Counted from the first letter of the stretch, positions 50,465 through 59,585 are shown. The stretch is DNA of 64,000 bases from JAUWKC01 sp035527845 (GCA_035527845.1 DATKZT010000076.1:66752-130751), one strand, 5' to 3'. The notes: generated from the letters alone by a model not told the origin. A program made the numbers and translations.

Positions 50465-51162
50465 TTGTAAATGCTCCGTTCCAACAGGACAATTTCAAGT
50501 ACGCGCCCCGCCGCCTCCGGCCGACCTCGTTTGCTGGGCTCCACGTCTTCTATAGGTACTGTGTTCGATGCGGATATACTGAACCATCTCTTGTCCAGGC
50601 CCCCTTTCCCCGTCAGGTAGCTCATTACCGCCCACGAACGCTCCAGACCGGACTCCCCACCGCCCTCGTCGGCCTCCAGCCCGTTCTCGCTTATCACTAT
50701 CCTGTGCGGCGCTTCCTTCAATAACGCCGCCAGCGCCGAAAGAGTCCGGCGCCCTTCCAGCGAAATAGCTGCCCCTTTGCCCCAAAAGACCTTCTTGGAA
50801 GGTACCAGGAACACCTTTCTGCTCCGAAAGTCTTCCGGCTCCGTCTCTTCTTTTTGTCTGTCTTCCAGCCCGGTTACGAGCGTGGGTTTCTCGCTGCCCT
50901 TGTCGAGTTCTGCGGTATGCAAGATTTGCTGAGTGGGCAAAAATGCGTCTTTGCTTCCCCCCAGCACACCGCTGACCGACGGCATAGCCCCGCCAAAGAT
51001 TGACTTGAGCTTCTTAAAAGTCTTCTCATCAAAAGATGAAAAACTCAAAAGCAGCACAAAAAACGTCAGCAGCAGCGTCATGCAATCGCTGAAAGTCACC
51101 ATCCATTCCGGCGCACCACTGGAATCATCCGCTTCTACACGTCTTTTCACAAGGCCTGCCAT
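50461..51162 (-). CDS. motB: MotB-type stator protein with degenerate OmpA domain
   Basis: ATG 51162 overlaps the motA stop (TAATG); the frame continues upstream inside motA but that part is a shadow. The 233-residue protein has MotB plug and helix (PEWMVTFSDCMTLLLTFFVL) with the conserved ion-binding Asp, a linker, and an OmpA-like domain at about 120-233. In that domain, the segment ISENGLEADEGGGESGLERS lacks clear equivalents of the GHTD and LSxxRA motifs, so peptidoglycan binding is questionable. The second MotB at 49739-50464 keeps these residues. Confidence 0.88.
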   Translation of the reverse strand: MAGLVKRRVEADDSSGAPEWMVTFSDCMTLLLTFFVLLLSFSSFDEKTFKKLKSIFGGAMPSVSGVLGGSKDAFLPTQQILHTAELDKGSEKPTLVTGLEDRQKEETEPEDFRSRKVFLVPSKKVFWGKGAAISLEGRRTLSALAALLKEAPHRIVISENGLEADEGGGESGLERSWAVMSYLTGKGGLDKRWFSISASNTVPIEDVEPSKRGRPEAAGRVLEIVLLERSIYN

Positions 51163-51932
51163 TATACTAACGCCTTGACTTCCTGACGCCTGCTCTGTGA
51201 GACAAATACGTGCATCTTCTCCCGGACGTCCGTCGGATTGTCCCCTTGAGCTATCGCGCACACCCCTTCGAGGATCATTTCCATCGTGGTTGTTTCTGCC
51301 TTGGAATAGATTCCTAACTTGCCCGCCAGAGGGATGAATATCAGATTGGCCGCCAACGCCCCATAAAAAGTTGTGATCAAGGCAACCGCCATCCCGCCCC
51401 CGATTTTCTCGGGCGAATCCAGGCTCCTGAGCATTTGAATCAAACCGATGAGTGTACCTATCATCCCGAAAGCGGGCGCAGAAGAACCCATAAACTCCAG
51501 AAGCTTCTTTCCCCCGGAGTGTCGGTCCTGCAGGTATTGAATCTCCGGAGACAAAAGCTGCCGAATCTCTTCCGACTCGCGCCCGTCCACAAGCATCTGT
51601 AAGCCCTTCATGAAGAACAGACTGTCCAGCTTCGAAATCTCCTGCTCCAGGGCCAGCGCTCCGTCGCGCCTGTTTATTGCCGCGAAGTTGACCATTTTCT
51701 GAATCAGCTCCGACTGCGGCGGGATCTTCGCAACCAACGTCTTCTTGATTATTGAGAATATCCCTAAAAACTGGGGCAGAGAAAAATGAATCAGCGTCGC
51801 ACACAGCATTCCGCCAATCGTGATTGCCATGGAGGGGACGTGGATGAAAATCCGCCAGCCGCCTCCGGCCACGATGGCCGTAGTAATTACCAGAAAGCCA
51901 AGCAGTATTCCAACTATCGTCGCTATATCCAC
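51162..51932 (-). CDS. motA: Flagellar stator protein MotA
   Basis: Forms, with MotB, the ion channel that drives rotation. GTG at 51932 is preferred: it gives VDIATIVGILLGF, like the MDIATI start of many MotA proteins, and GAGG lies 9 bases upstream; an in-frame TTG at 51950 would overlap the previous gene. The 256 residues have four membrane helices, including SSAPAFGMIGTLIGLIQMLR and GMAVALITTFYGALAANLIF, and the cytoplasmic loop between helices 2 and 3. It starts 4 bases after the MotE-like gene ends. Confidence 0.95.
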   Translation of the reverse strand: MDIATIVGILLGFLVITTAIVAGGGWRIFIHVPSMAITIGGMLCATLIHFSLPQFLGIFSIIKKTLVAKIPPQSELIQKMVNFAAINRRDGALALEQEISKLDSLFFMKGLQMLVDGRESEEIRQLLSPEIQYLQDRHSGGKKLLEFMGSSAPAFGMIGTLIGLIQMLRSLDSPEKIGGGMAVALITTFYGALAANLIFIPLAGKLGIYSKAETTTMEMILEGVCAIAQGDNPTDVREKMHVFVSQSRRQEVKALV

Positions 51933-51936
51933 GCAA

Positions 51937-52668
51937 CTATTCCTCTTCAATTACCTGCTTTAATCTTTCGCAGAGAGTTGCCGCCAGCCTCGGCTGAGAA
52001 TTCACCAGTTCGGCCAATACTTTGGCCTTGGTCTTTTCCGCCATGTAATACAGAATCCTGACCGCGCCATCCACATCGCTGTTACTGCCTCCCATCATCC
52101 CTTTTTTTGACTGTGCATCTTCGCTCGAACACATGCTGCTTAGTATCTTGCCTGCACTGCTCACGTCCATTTTGTCGTATGTCGCGGCTATCGACACCAG
52201 ATTTGCTCTCTCAGCTTTGCCGACCTCGAGTCTGCTCTTGAGCAGTTTATCCCGCTCACTCTTGAGGCTCGCAACCATGGAAGCCAGTTCTGCTCGAAGA
52301 TTGTTGAGGTTATCAATATCTTTCTTCAGCATCTCATGAGCAATTTGCAGCCTTTGCTCTTCTGTCTGGAGACCCGCCAGCTTGTTGTTATAGTCCCGCA
52401 TGCTCTCCTGGATTTCATAAACCAGGCTCCGGAGCTGCTGTTCGGGCATGCCTTTCTTTATCTTGCTGCCGCTTCCACCAGGAATATCAATCGCGTTTCC
52501 CGGCTGCGGCACCACAAAGCTCTCCTGCGACATGACTTCCGGCTGGTTTAGCTCCGCCCCGCCGGGTGCCGGACCCGCCGGAACTGTTCTTGTCAACCAC
52601 GCGAAGGCAAAACCTCCGCCCAGGCTTATCAGACCCGCCAACGTCGTTATTATCATTTTCTTGCTCAC
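51937..52668 (-). CDS. MotE-like membrane coiled-coil protein
   Basis: A 243-residue protein between fliJ and motA. An N-terminal membrane helix or signal anchor (MIITTLAGLISLGGGFAFAW) is followed by a Pro-rich stretch, a coiled coil at about 80-150 (LKKDIDNLNNLRAELASMVA), and a C-terminal helical part with ATYDKMDVSSAGKILSSM and AVRILYYMAEKTKAKVLAEL, the MgtE-N-like repeat typical of MotE/FliG-related proteins. In rhizobia MotE assists the periplasmic motor protein MotC. Here it may help stator or FliG-associated assembly. Four bases separate it from fliJ. Confidence 0.75.
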   Translation of the reverse strand: MSKKMIITTLAGLISLGGGFAFAWLTRTVPAGPAPGGAELNQPEVMSQESFVVPQPGNAIDIPGGSGSKIKKGMPEQQLRSLVYEIQESMRDYNNKLAGLQTEEQRLQIAHEMLKKDIDNLNNLRAELASMVASLKSERDKLLKSRLEVGKAERANLVSIAATYDKMDVSSAGKILSSMCSSEDAQSKKGMMGGSNSDVDGAVRILYYMAEKTKAKVLAELVNSQPRLAATLCERLKQVIEEE

Positions 52669-52672
52669 AGGC

Positions 52673-53152
52673 TCATTCTCCTAATCTGCTGCTCCCGTAT
52701 TTGCAAAATGAATTCCTCTCTCGAGCAAAGGAAATCCCGGCTATCTCGTTCAACTCCTTTTGCTCGCCTTTTTCCTCTTCCTCTATGAATCTCCTTTTTG
52801 CCTCGGCTCGCAGTCTTTCCAGACCTTCTTTCGACTTCTTGAGCTCCAAAAGCTCCATCATTGTTTTTCGCTGTTGCGATTCCAGCTCACTCACTCTATT
52901 CTTGAGCATCTTAATCCGCTCTTCACTTGCCAGGGAATATTTCAAAAAAAACTCCTGTTCACTCAGCCTCTTACGAGGCGCTTGCCCGGCTACACGTGAG
53001 ATCATATTGCTCAGTATTCTCTGCTGCGCCAACAGTTGACCCCTCGCCTCGGCCAGCTTTTCCATTATCTTTATCAATTCTGCCCTCTTCGTTTGCTCCT
53101 TCTTCGCCCTTATCTCAAGAACACGTTGCAGTCGCCACACAAATCGTTTCAT
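52673..53152 (-). CDS. fliJ: Flagellar export protein FliJ
   Basis: Coiled-coil stalk of the export ATPase, similar to the F1 gamma subunit. The 159-residue protein is nearly all helical and charged (FVWRLQRVLEIRAKKEQTKR at the start, then long heptads to about residue 140). Length and place directly after fliI fit FliJ. The last 25 residues lose the helical pattern. Confidence 0.88.
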   Translation of the reverse strand: MKRFVWRLQRVLEIRAKKEQTKRAELIKIMEKLAEARGQLLAQQRILSNMISRVAGQAPRKRLSEQEFFLKYSLASEERIKMLKNRVSELESQQRKTMMELLELKKSKEGLERLRAEAKRRFIEEEEKGEQKELNEIAGISFARERNSFCKYGSSRLGE

Positions 53153-53214
53153 TCACACCTGCCTTCAATGGTGCGCTGCAGTATCCCGTCATCACATGAC
53201 CCACGCCTGCACTT

Positions 53215-54570
53215 TCATGCTCTCAACAAATCGTCCCATGACCCGGTAATTGCAGTCAGCCGGCGCACAGTTTCTTCAAAGTCCGTTCTTTCACGAACAG
53301 GCTGAATCAGAAAATTGTTTATCTTTTCAATCAACGTAATCGCTCCGTCAATGCGACGATTGCTGCCCGGCGAAAACGCGCCGATGTTTATCAAATCTTC
53401 GGCGTCCCTGTATGTGGCGTATATCTCTTTCAGCTTTTGTGCTGCCAGCTTGTGCGCCTCACTCGTGACCATCGGCATCAATCGGCTTACGCTTGCCAGG
53501 ATGTCCACCGCAGGATAATGTCCTCTTTCAGCCAGCTTCCGCGACAGCACTATGTGCCCGTCCAACAGGCTCCTCGCGCTGTCCGCCACCGGGTCCCCCA
53601 GGTCGTCGTTTTCAACCAGAACCGTTAGAATCCCCGTGATGCTCCCGCTCCCCGTGCAGCCCAAACGCTCCACAAGCCTTGGCATCAGCGAAAAGACGCT
53701 CGGGCAGTACCCCTTTGTGGCAGGCGGCTCGCCTGCCGCAAGACCTATCTCACGCTGCGCTTGTGCGAAACGCGTAAGCGAATCCATCATGAATAAAACG
53801 TCTTTGCACCTGTCCCTGAAATATTCCGCGATCGCCACTGCCATGAAACCCGCCTTTACACGCTGAACAGGAGGCGAATCCGACGTCGCAACGACTACCA
53901 CGCTCCGCTCCAACCCGTCGGCACCCAGGTCTTCTTCCAAAAATTCCCGGACCTCCCGCCCGCGCTCCCCGATCAATGCCACTACGTTGACAGACGCCTC
54001 ACTCGAATTCGCAATATCACCCAGAAGAACGCTCTTGCCTACTCCGCTGCCTGAAAAAATACCCATTCGCTGTCCCTTGCCACACGTTAACAACCCGTCC
54101 ATTGCCCTGATTCCCAACGCCAGCGGCGCGGTGATCTTTTCTCGGCTCAAAGGCGCCGGACTATTTGCATCTAATGCCTTCTTATCACCTCCCAATAGCG
54201 GCCCTTTGGCGTCGATAGGTTCCCCAAGACCATTAACCACCCTGCCCAGGACCCTTTCACTAAGCGTGATATAGCGGGGCGTAATCCTCGCAGTCACCGC
54301 GTCACCCGCCGATATACCTTCTATGTGCTCCAGCGGAAGCAGGATAAGATTGTCGTGATGAAAGCCCACCACTTCGCCAAGGACACGACGACCGTCCCGA
54401 ATATGAATCTCGCAAAGTTCACCTAAGCCCACCATCGGACCCGTGGATTCGACCGTCAGGCCGGACACTCGCACCACGTACCCTTGGTAGTTGGACAAAT
54501 TCACGCCCCGTAACGCCGCATGAAACTTCTCAAAATCTACTAAACAGCTATCCGTTCCGCTCGTTGCCAT
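53215..54570 (-). CDS. fliI: Flagellar export ATPase FliI
   Basis: Hexameric ATPase that unfolds and targets export substrates. The 451 residues contain Walker A GIFSGSGVGKSVLLG, Walker B DVLFMMDSLTRFAQAQREIG, and the family segments GEPPATKGYCPSVFSLMPRL and GSITGILTVLVENDDLGDPV. N-terminal beta barrel and C-terminal helices are complete. It lies four bases after fliH and 62 before fliJ. Confidence 0.97.
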   Translation of the reverse strand: MATSGTDSCLVDFEKFHAALRGVNLSNYQGYVVRVSGLTVESTGPMVGLGELCEIHIRDGRRVLGEVVGFHHDNLILLPLEHIEGISAGDAVTARITPRYITLSERVLGRVVNGLGEPIDAKGPLLGGDKKALDANSPAPLSREKITAPLALGIRAMDGLLTCGKGQRMGIFSGSGVGKSVLLGDIANSSEASVNVVALIGERGREVREFLEEDLGADGLERSVVVVATSDSPPVQRVKAGFMAVAIAEYFRDRCKDVLFMMDSLTRFAQAQREIGLAAGEPPATKGYCPSVFSLMPRLVERLGCTGSGSITGILTVLVENDDLGDPVADSARSLLDGHIVLSRKLAERGHYPAVDILASVSRLMPMVTSEAHKLAAQKLKEIYATYRDAEDLINIGAFSPGSNRRIDGAITLIEKINNFLIQPVRERTDFEETVRRLTAITGSWDDLLRA

Positions 54571-54573
54571 TGA

Positions 54574-55125
54574 CTATTCCACCTTCTTGAGCGCCTCGCC
54601 GATTTGCTCTATCTGTTCGTCGATAAAAGATGCGATTATTCCCTTCGGTGTCTCAAGCAGACACTCTCCCCGACCCATATTTGGGTCCGCAATCAGCTTT
54701 ATGCCTGCCGGGATGCCGCTTCCTGCCGCTTGTTGTGCCCGCTCGCATTGACCAATGTCCTCCGGATTCAAATGAACCACCACCTCCTGGCGGGCGGGAA
54801 CGTTCTTGAGAGATTCTTGAACAATAGATTCTATCTCATAATCTCCCGACCCAATTTTTTGCGCCAATATCTTTCTCGCAATTTCCACGGATAACTTGGC
54901 TATCTGTTCCCTGTGTCCCCTGAATAGCTCCTCCTGGAACTCATTTATCTTGTTCACCGCCGCCCCCAGCGCCTGGCACGCTTGCGATAGGCTTGCCCTC
55001 TGCTGCGCCGGCACATCGCGTTCGTCCGCCCCGCCCGACGCTCCCGTGCCCCGCTCCTCGGCCCCGTCCGTCAACACTACAGAGAAGATCGGCCTCACAA
55101 ATCCAATTGTAATTGTCTCCGGCAT
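54574..55125 (-). CDS. fliH: Flagellar export regulator FliH
   Basis: Stator-like regulator that binds FliI and docks it on FliN. The 183-residue protein has an acidic/Gly-rich N-terminus, a helical middle (QACQALGAAVNKINEFQEEL), and a C-terminal domain typical of FliH/HrpE (VVVHLNPEDIGQCERAQQ; LIADPNMGRGECLLETPKG). It lies between fliG and fliI. Confidence 0.93.
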   Translation of the reverse strand: MPETITIGFVRPIFSVVLTDGAEERGTGASGGADERDVPAQQRASLSQACQALGAAVNKINEFQEELFRGHREQIAKLSVEIARKILAQKIGSGDYEIESIVQESLKNVPARQEVVVHLNPEDIGQCERAQQAAGSGIPAGIKLIADPNMGRGECLLETPKGIIASFIDEQIEQIGEALKKVE

Positions 55126-55130
55126 CCTTG

Positions 55131-56135
55131 TTACCGTTTTACGAACCTGAGCTTACTCTCCTCGTTCGCCTTTCGCAAAGGCTCCACAACGACTTCCCTT
55201 GCCTCGAATACCTCCTTCGGCAGCGGCTCCTGCATCAGCGATGTTTCTTCATCCAACGCTGCTGCAACTCGCTCCGACACATTTGAGCGTATCTTCTGTG
55301 CGATTTCTTCCTCCACGCCGTACAGTGCCACCGCCAACGTCTTTGCTTCGACCGCCCGCAAAGCCTCCTGAAGCGACCTGTCCGCAATCGATGGAATGTC
55401 CTCCCAGGTTATCATCAGATTTCGCACCGTCGTGGATGTTTCCTCGTCATGCTTCTTCAGCTCGTCCAGAAGCTGGTCCCGCAATTCCCGCTCCAGACCG
55501 CTGAGCACTATGGCCAGTTTGCGCAGCGATTGTTCCCGTCTTTCAGGTCTCTCCAGAACAACCTCTCCCTCAAATGTCTTCAGCCTCGCGTCGACCATCG
55601 ATGCTATCCGTTCCCTCACGCCCGCCCCCAGCATCTCTTGATTTGTCATCTTACGCACCGCTTTGAGCCGCAGCTCTTCGCTCAGGAGTGACAGAACCTC
55701 CTGCCCCTTCTGCGGAGCCAGCTCCGAAAGTACCACCGCCACCGTCTGCGGGTGTTCACCCTCCAGCGCAAGCACAAGCTCGTCCCTTTTGGCCGAACGT
55801 ATGCCTGCAAATGGGTCCTTCTTGCTTGTCTCCCTTCTTATCTTTGACCGAATCTGCTCCGCCTTGTCTTTGCCCACAACCGCCGAGAGGGTCTCGTTAA
55901 GAAAGCTTCTTAGTGTCGCCTTCTGATTTTGCCCTTTTTGAAGCGACAAAAAGAACTCACGTACGACTCTTGCATCCTCTTTCGCGTCTCGTTCGCCCGA
56001 TGCCTCCAGACGCCCAAGCTCAATACCAATATCTTCAATCTCGTCCGGAGCGAGCCCCCTAAGCAGCTCCGTGCTTGTCGCCGTATCCAGGCTCATCAAC
56101 AATACAGCGGCTTTTTGTCTTCCCGTCAGTCTCAT
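55131..56135 (-). CDS. fliG: Flagellar motor switch protein FliG
   Basis: Rotor protein contacting MotA. The 334 residues have the N-terminal domain (LTGRQKAAVLLMSLDTATST), the middle domain with the EHPQ motif (LEGEHPQTVAVVLSELAPQK), and a C-terminal domain with ITWEDIPSIADRSLQEALRA, the equivalent of the torque helix region. Conserved charged residues of this helix are present. It follows fliF after a 143-base gap that shows nothing else. Confidence 0.96.
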   Translation of the reverse strand: MRLTGRQKAAVLLMSLDTATSTELLRGLAPDEIEDIGIELGRLEASGERDAKEDARVVREFFLSLQKGQNQKATLRSFLNETLSAVVGKDKAEQIRSKIRRETSKKDPFAGIRSAKRDELVLALEGEHPQTVAVVLSELAPQKGQEVLSLLSEELRLKAVRKMTNQEMLGAGVRERIASMVDARLKTFEGEVVLERPERREQSLRKLAIVLSGLERELRDQLLDELKKHDEETSTTVRNLMITWEDIPSIADRSLQEALRAVEAKTLAVALYGVEEEIAQKIRSNVSERVAAALDEETSLMQEPLPKEVFEAREVVVEPLRKANEESKLRFVKR

Positions 56136-56278
56136 TCTCCGGTCTCATGCTCCCATTAACCTGATGTAACATGATTACTGCTCTATGCGCTCATTAGACT
56201 AAGAATCTTGTAAGGTTGCCTGTCGTTTGCCAATCCTCGCTTCTCACCTCATCGGCCATACATGATCCATGACGATAT

Positions 56279-57778
56279 TCAGTCTCCCTTCTCTTCCAGC
56301 CAGGTGGAGAACAGTTGCTTGACCTGTTCCGGATTGCTTTGCAAAGCATGGGCTATCTGTTTACGCAGCAATAAAGGCTCAGAATTCTGAGGTCCGCCCG
56401 TCAGAAAGCCCGCAACGCCCTCTCCTTCCGCCAGCTTCTGCGTCGGAGCCGCCGATGCCGCTTTCCGTTTCGCCTTGCTGAAAACACGCAGAGCCAGCAG
56501 CGCGCAAATTGCCATAATTCCTAAAGACCCCTGACGCGCAAGCGCTACGTAACGAGGCCAGTTCGAAGCCTCCTCAATCGGTATTTCCGGCGGACGATGA
56601 AACCTTGCGTTAACAACCTTCAGAGAATCTTTCTCACCCAGCCCAAGTGCGTTCCTGATGATTTCTTCCACCTCCGATGCTTCCATAATCATGGCAGTAT
56701 TCTCACCGGCCTCCGATGCATTCGCATCGGCTGCGTGTAAGTCCACGAAAGCCGCCACCGATAGCGAGGTTATCTTCCCCGGAAGCTCTACCCTCGTTTC
56801 AATAGTCTTGCCGAAAAGATATTCTGTCAGGCTCGTACTGTCCGTTTCCTTGCCGCTCACTGCCACCTGCTCGCCTTCCGCCGGCCCGCCGCCCACCGGC
56901 TTGCTCTTGTCCTTCGTCTCCTCCTTTACCGCCACACCCTTCGGTTCATATTTCTCTGTAACCACATTACTGCTGTTCATGTCCACAACGGCACTGACCT
57001 CCACCGCAGCCCGACCGGGGCCAAGAACAGTCGTGAGCATGTCCTCCACTTTTCTTGCCAGATTCTGCTCCACGCGTTCCCTGTAGTCCTGGACTGTGCC
57101 CGCTCCGCTCGCCATAGCGTCATCCGATTCCCCGTTCAGAAGACGCCCCTGACTGTCTATTACGGTTACATTCTCCACGCTCAGACCCTCCACGCTGCCC
57201 GCCACCAGATGAGTGATCGCCGATATGTTCAACCCGCTCAGCCTGCTGCCAGGCCTCAGTCGAAGGACCACCGATGCCGTGGTTTTACCCGCCTCAGAAG
57301 TAAACACCGTCTGCTCAGACCTCACTATGTGCACACGTGCGTGAACCACACCGTCCAGCATTTGGATGCTCTTGGCAAGCTCGTCCTGTAACGCTCGCTT
57401 GAGGTTCACGCTTTGAACAAGAGGGCTCACCCCGATCTTTTCATTGTCGAATATCTTGTAGCCGCCCTGAGAGTCCGCCGGAAGTCCCTCTCTTGCCATA
57501 TCCAGACGCAGTTGATACACCTTTTCTTCCGGTACATAGATAGTTTTACCCCCGTTTTTCAGCTCGTATACGACGCCCTTCTCACTTATTTTATCTGTTA
57601 TCTTCGCAGCCTCTTCCGGCGACAAATCCTGGTATAACATCTTCATTTCAGGTTGGCCCGCCCAATGAAATGTCAGGGCTCCGACAATAACAAACGTCAG
57701 AACAATCGCTGCCAGTAATGCCCGCTGAACAAGACTTATCCTTTGCCAAATTGCCTTTAGTTGTTGCAGAAAATACAT
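56279..57778 (-). CDS. fliF: Flagellar MS-ring protein FliF
   Basis: Forms the MS ring, the base for assembly. The 499 residues have two membrane helices (about 18-42 and 415-440), the ring-building motif domains between (MLYQDLSPEEAAKITDKISE; LKRALQDELAKSIQMLDGVV; ARVHIVRSEQTVFTSEAGKT), and a C-terminal FliG-binding tail (QIAHALQSNPEQVKQLFSTW). TGGCACG just before the start is not a sigma-54 site because no TTGC follows at the right distance. Confidence 0.96.
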   Translation of the reverse strand: MYFLQQLKAIWQRISLVQRALLAAIVLTFVIVGALTFHWAGQPEMKMLYQDLSPEEAAKITDKISEKGVVYELKNGGKTIYVPEEKVYQLRLDMAREGLPADSQGGYKIFDNEKIGVSPLVQSVNLKRALQDELAKSIQMLDGVVHARVHIVRSEQTVFTSEAGKTTASVVLRLRPGSRLSGLNISAITHLVAGSVEGLSVENVTVIDSQGRLLNGESDDAMASGAGTVQDYRERVEQNLARKVEDMLTTVLGPGRAAVEVSAVVDMNSSNVVTEKYEPKGVAVKEETKDKSKPVGGGPAEGEQVAVSGKETDSTSLTEYLFGKTIETRVELPGKITSLSVAAFVDLHAADANASEAGENTAMIMEASEVEEIIRNALGLGEKDSLKVVNARFHRPPEIPIEEASNWPRYVALARQGSLGIMAICALLALRVFSKAKRKAASAAPTQKLAEGEGVAGFLTGGPQNSEPLLLRKQIAHALQSNPEQVKQLFSTWLEEKGD

Positions 57779-57872
57779 CGTGCCACTGTGGTTAATGATA
57801 AATCGCCGCCAACTCCAACCTGTGTGCAGCCCCCGGCTTTTTGGGCTCCGGCCTCGTCAAGACCGCATGCTG

Positions 57873-58184
57873 TCATAGCGGCATATTCATAGTCTGTTTG
57901 TACGCCTCGATCAGCTTGTTCCTGACCCCGACCAGAAGCTTGAAACTCATATCAGCTTTCGCCACCGCTGAAACCACCGACGTAATGTCCTCGCTCCTGC
58001 CGGCAAGCAAATCCTTTATCGACGCATCCGACGACTGCTGGAGTTCATCAACTGCCGATATCGACTTCTCCACAGCCTTCATCGCGTTGGCGAAATCCGC
58101 CTTCTTGCCGCCGACTTCACCTCCGGACATCACTTTGTTCATCTGCGCCAGCACCGAGCTGACGTCGGCATTAAACTTGATCAT
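57873..58184 (-). CDS. fliE: Flagellar hook-basal body protein FliE
   Basis: Links the MS ring to the rod. The 103-residue product has the FliE C-terminal motif SFKLLVGVRNKLIEAYKQTM and an upstream helix (ADFANAMKAVEKSISAVDEL). AAGGAG lies 6 bases before ATG 58184. Between flgC and fliF as usual. Confidence 0.95.
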   Translation of the reverse strand: MIKFNADVSSVLAQMNKVMSGGEVGGKKADFANAMKAVEKSISAVDELQQSSDASIKDLLAGRSEDITSVVSAVAKADMSFKLLVGVRNKLIEAYKQTMNMPL

Positions 58185-58201
58185 TGTCCACTCCTTAAGT
58201 C

Positions 58202-58606
58202 CTACCGAAGTAACTCGAGCGTCGTTTCTACCATTTGCTGATACCGTTTCAATATCGCTGCGTTGGCCTGATAAGCCCGCGTTGCAATATTAAGGTTAAT
58301 CATCTCCATCGGCAGATTGACGTTGGGCATCGCCACATAACCTTGCTCATCAGCATTGGGATGGCCCGGTTCGAAAATCCTGTAAAACTCGCTCGTATCT
58401 TTGACTATCTTGTCCAGCGCGACCCCGCTGACGCCCTCCGCTTCCGTCTTGAATATCGCCTCAAGCCTGCGATACGGTTCGCCCTTGCCCGCATCGCTCG
58501 TACGCGCGTTGGCGATATTAGACGTTATCACTTCCATTTGCTTGTTCTGCGCCCGCAAACCCGAAACCGCTATGTCCAGGGGGCCGAACACGTTATTCAC
58601 TTCCAT
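58202..58606 (-). CDS. flgC: Proximal rod protein FlgC
   Basis: Rod subunit. The 134 residues begin GPLDIAVSGLRAQNKQMEVI and ITSNIANARTSDAGKGEPYR, with PNVNLPMEMINLNIATRAYQ and NAAILKRYQQMVETTLELL at the C-terminus, all typical of FlgC. AAAGGG precedes the ATG. Confidence 0.97.
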   Translation of the reverse strand: MEVNNVFGPLDIAVSGLRAQNKQMEVITSNIANARTSDAGKGEPYRRLEAIFKTEAEGVSGVALDKIVKDTSEFYRIFEPGHPNADEQGYVAMPNVNLPMEMINLNIATRAYQANAAILKRYQQMVETTLELLR

Positions 58607-58681
58607 TTACTCTGACCCTTTGCTCAAGACCCGATACATTCGTCTTGCTCGATGCCAAGCGCGCCCCGCGCAACGACTTGC

Positions 58682-59041
58682 CTATTTTACGTTTATGGCC
58701 AAATCAATCTGTGCGTACTTCTTGTGCAGCAGCCGAATGTATGCCTTGTGACGAAGAGTATTCTTAACCATCTCCCCGACCTCGTTTTCCAGGTTGACGT
58801 CGTTCCCGTTTGATTTTACGGGAGTCTCCTTCGGCTGATATACCTGCGGTTCGATCTCGTCAAGCTCCACGCCCCTGCCCGAATCCATGGCTCTCCCAAG
58901 TAACTCCTCGAAATCAATATCAATCCTGCGGTATCCTGGCGTCTGAAGATTCGCAATGTTGCTCGCAATGGCCTCCTGACGCAGGTTCTCAGCCCTTATC
59001 CCGGCATCGATTAGGTCCGTTATACCGTCTGTCCGAGGCAT
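58682..59041 (-). CDS. flgB: Proximal rod protein FlgB
   Basis: Rod subunit, first gene of the basal body operon. ATG 59041 is chosen: GGGAAAG lies upstream, and the longer frame would run through the sigma-54 promoter at 59134-59149. The 119-residue product has GIRAENLRQEAIASNIANLQ and TPGYRRIDIDFEELLGRAMD, then ENEVGEMVKNTLRHKAYIRL, as in FlgB. Confidence 0.95.
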   Translation of the reverse strand: MPRTDGITDLIDAGIRAENLRQEAIASNIANLQTPGYRRIDIDFEELLGRAMDSGRGVELDEIEPQVYQPKETPVKSNGNDVNLENEVGEMVKNTLRHKAYIRLLHKKYAQIDLAINVK

Positions 59042-59133
59042 ACTTCGTTCTTTCCCGTTCCTGCCACGCTGCTCAACATCGCGCGCCCTTGTTTCGTACC
59101 AATGCACGCATCCTGACGCTCTGGCAAAGAGGG

Positions 59134-59149
59134 AGCAATACTCGTGCCA
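59134..59149 (-). promoter_or_regulatory. Sigma-54 promoter of the flgB-to-flhA-like operon
   Basis: On the minus strand TGGCACGAGTATTGCT fits the -24/-12 element exactly. Start of transcription is expected near 59124, about 80 bases before the flgB ATG at 59041. The operon downstream spans about 15 kb. Confidence 0.9.
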
Positions 59150-59569
59150 ATCACCCAAAACTCGCCCCTTTCAGACTCCCAAACCTCGATCTTGCGCCCA
59201 AAAACCAGCCTTGAGAGGACTGTTCGTTAGTTTGACCATTGAGCACTCCGTCAGCTTTCTATACGACCAGATGCGCTCTCGTACACGAGGCTCAGCTGCC
59301 GCAAAGTCCTTCGCCTCGCAAAAAAAACTCGCCTGTACAGCCCACCCCGACCTAATCCCCTCGCCCACAAACCGCGCGCCTGCAGTCCGGAACTGCCGGA
59401 TACCTTCCTGTTCCCAGCCTCGGCGGAAGTTTCTTCCCGTCCTTTAGGAACATCTTTCCCCAACTCGACGTAATCCAACAATGCCGCCGCTCGTTTGCCA
59501 TTCAGGATGTGTCACTAACTTCTTTAATCATAAGTAGTTATCAACCCCGACGGTAGTTTCCGCGATGGC

Positions 59570-59585
59570 TGGCACACTGGTTGCT
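59570..59585 (+). promoter_or_regulatory. Sigma-54 promoter of fliK
   Basis: TGGCACACTGGTTGCT matches the -24/-12 element with exact spacing. Transcription should start near 59597, 20 bases before ATG 59617, so an in-frame TTG at 59581 lies inside the promoter and is not the start. Confidence 0.9.

Noticed and set aside
51163..51936. N-terminal extension of motB1 to a 491-residue protein
   Set aside because: The extension is motA read in another frame; the ATG at 51162 overlaps the motA stop and gives a normal MotB.
57779..57785. TGGCACG on the minus strand next to the fliF start
   Set aside because: No TTGC at the -12 distance, so not a sigma-54 promoter.
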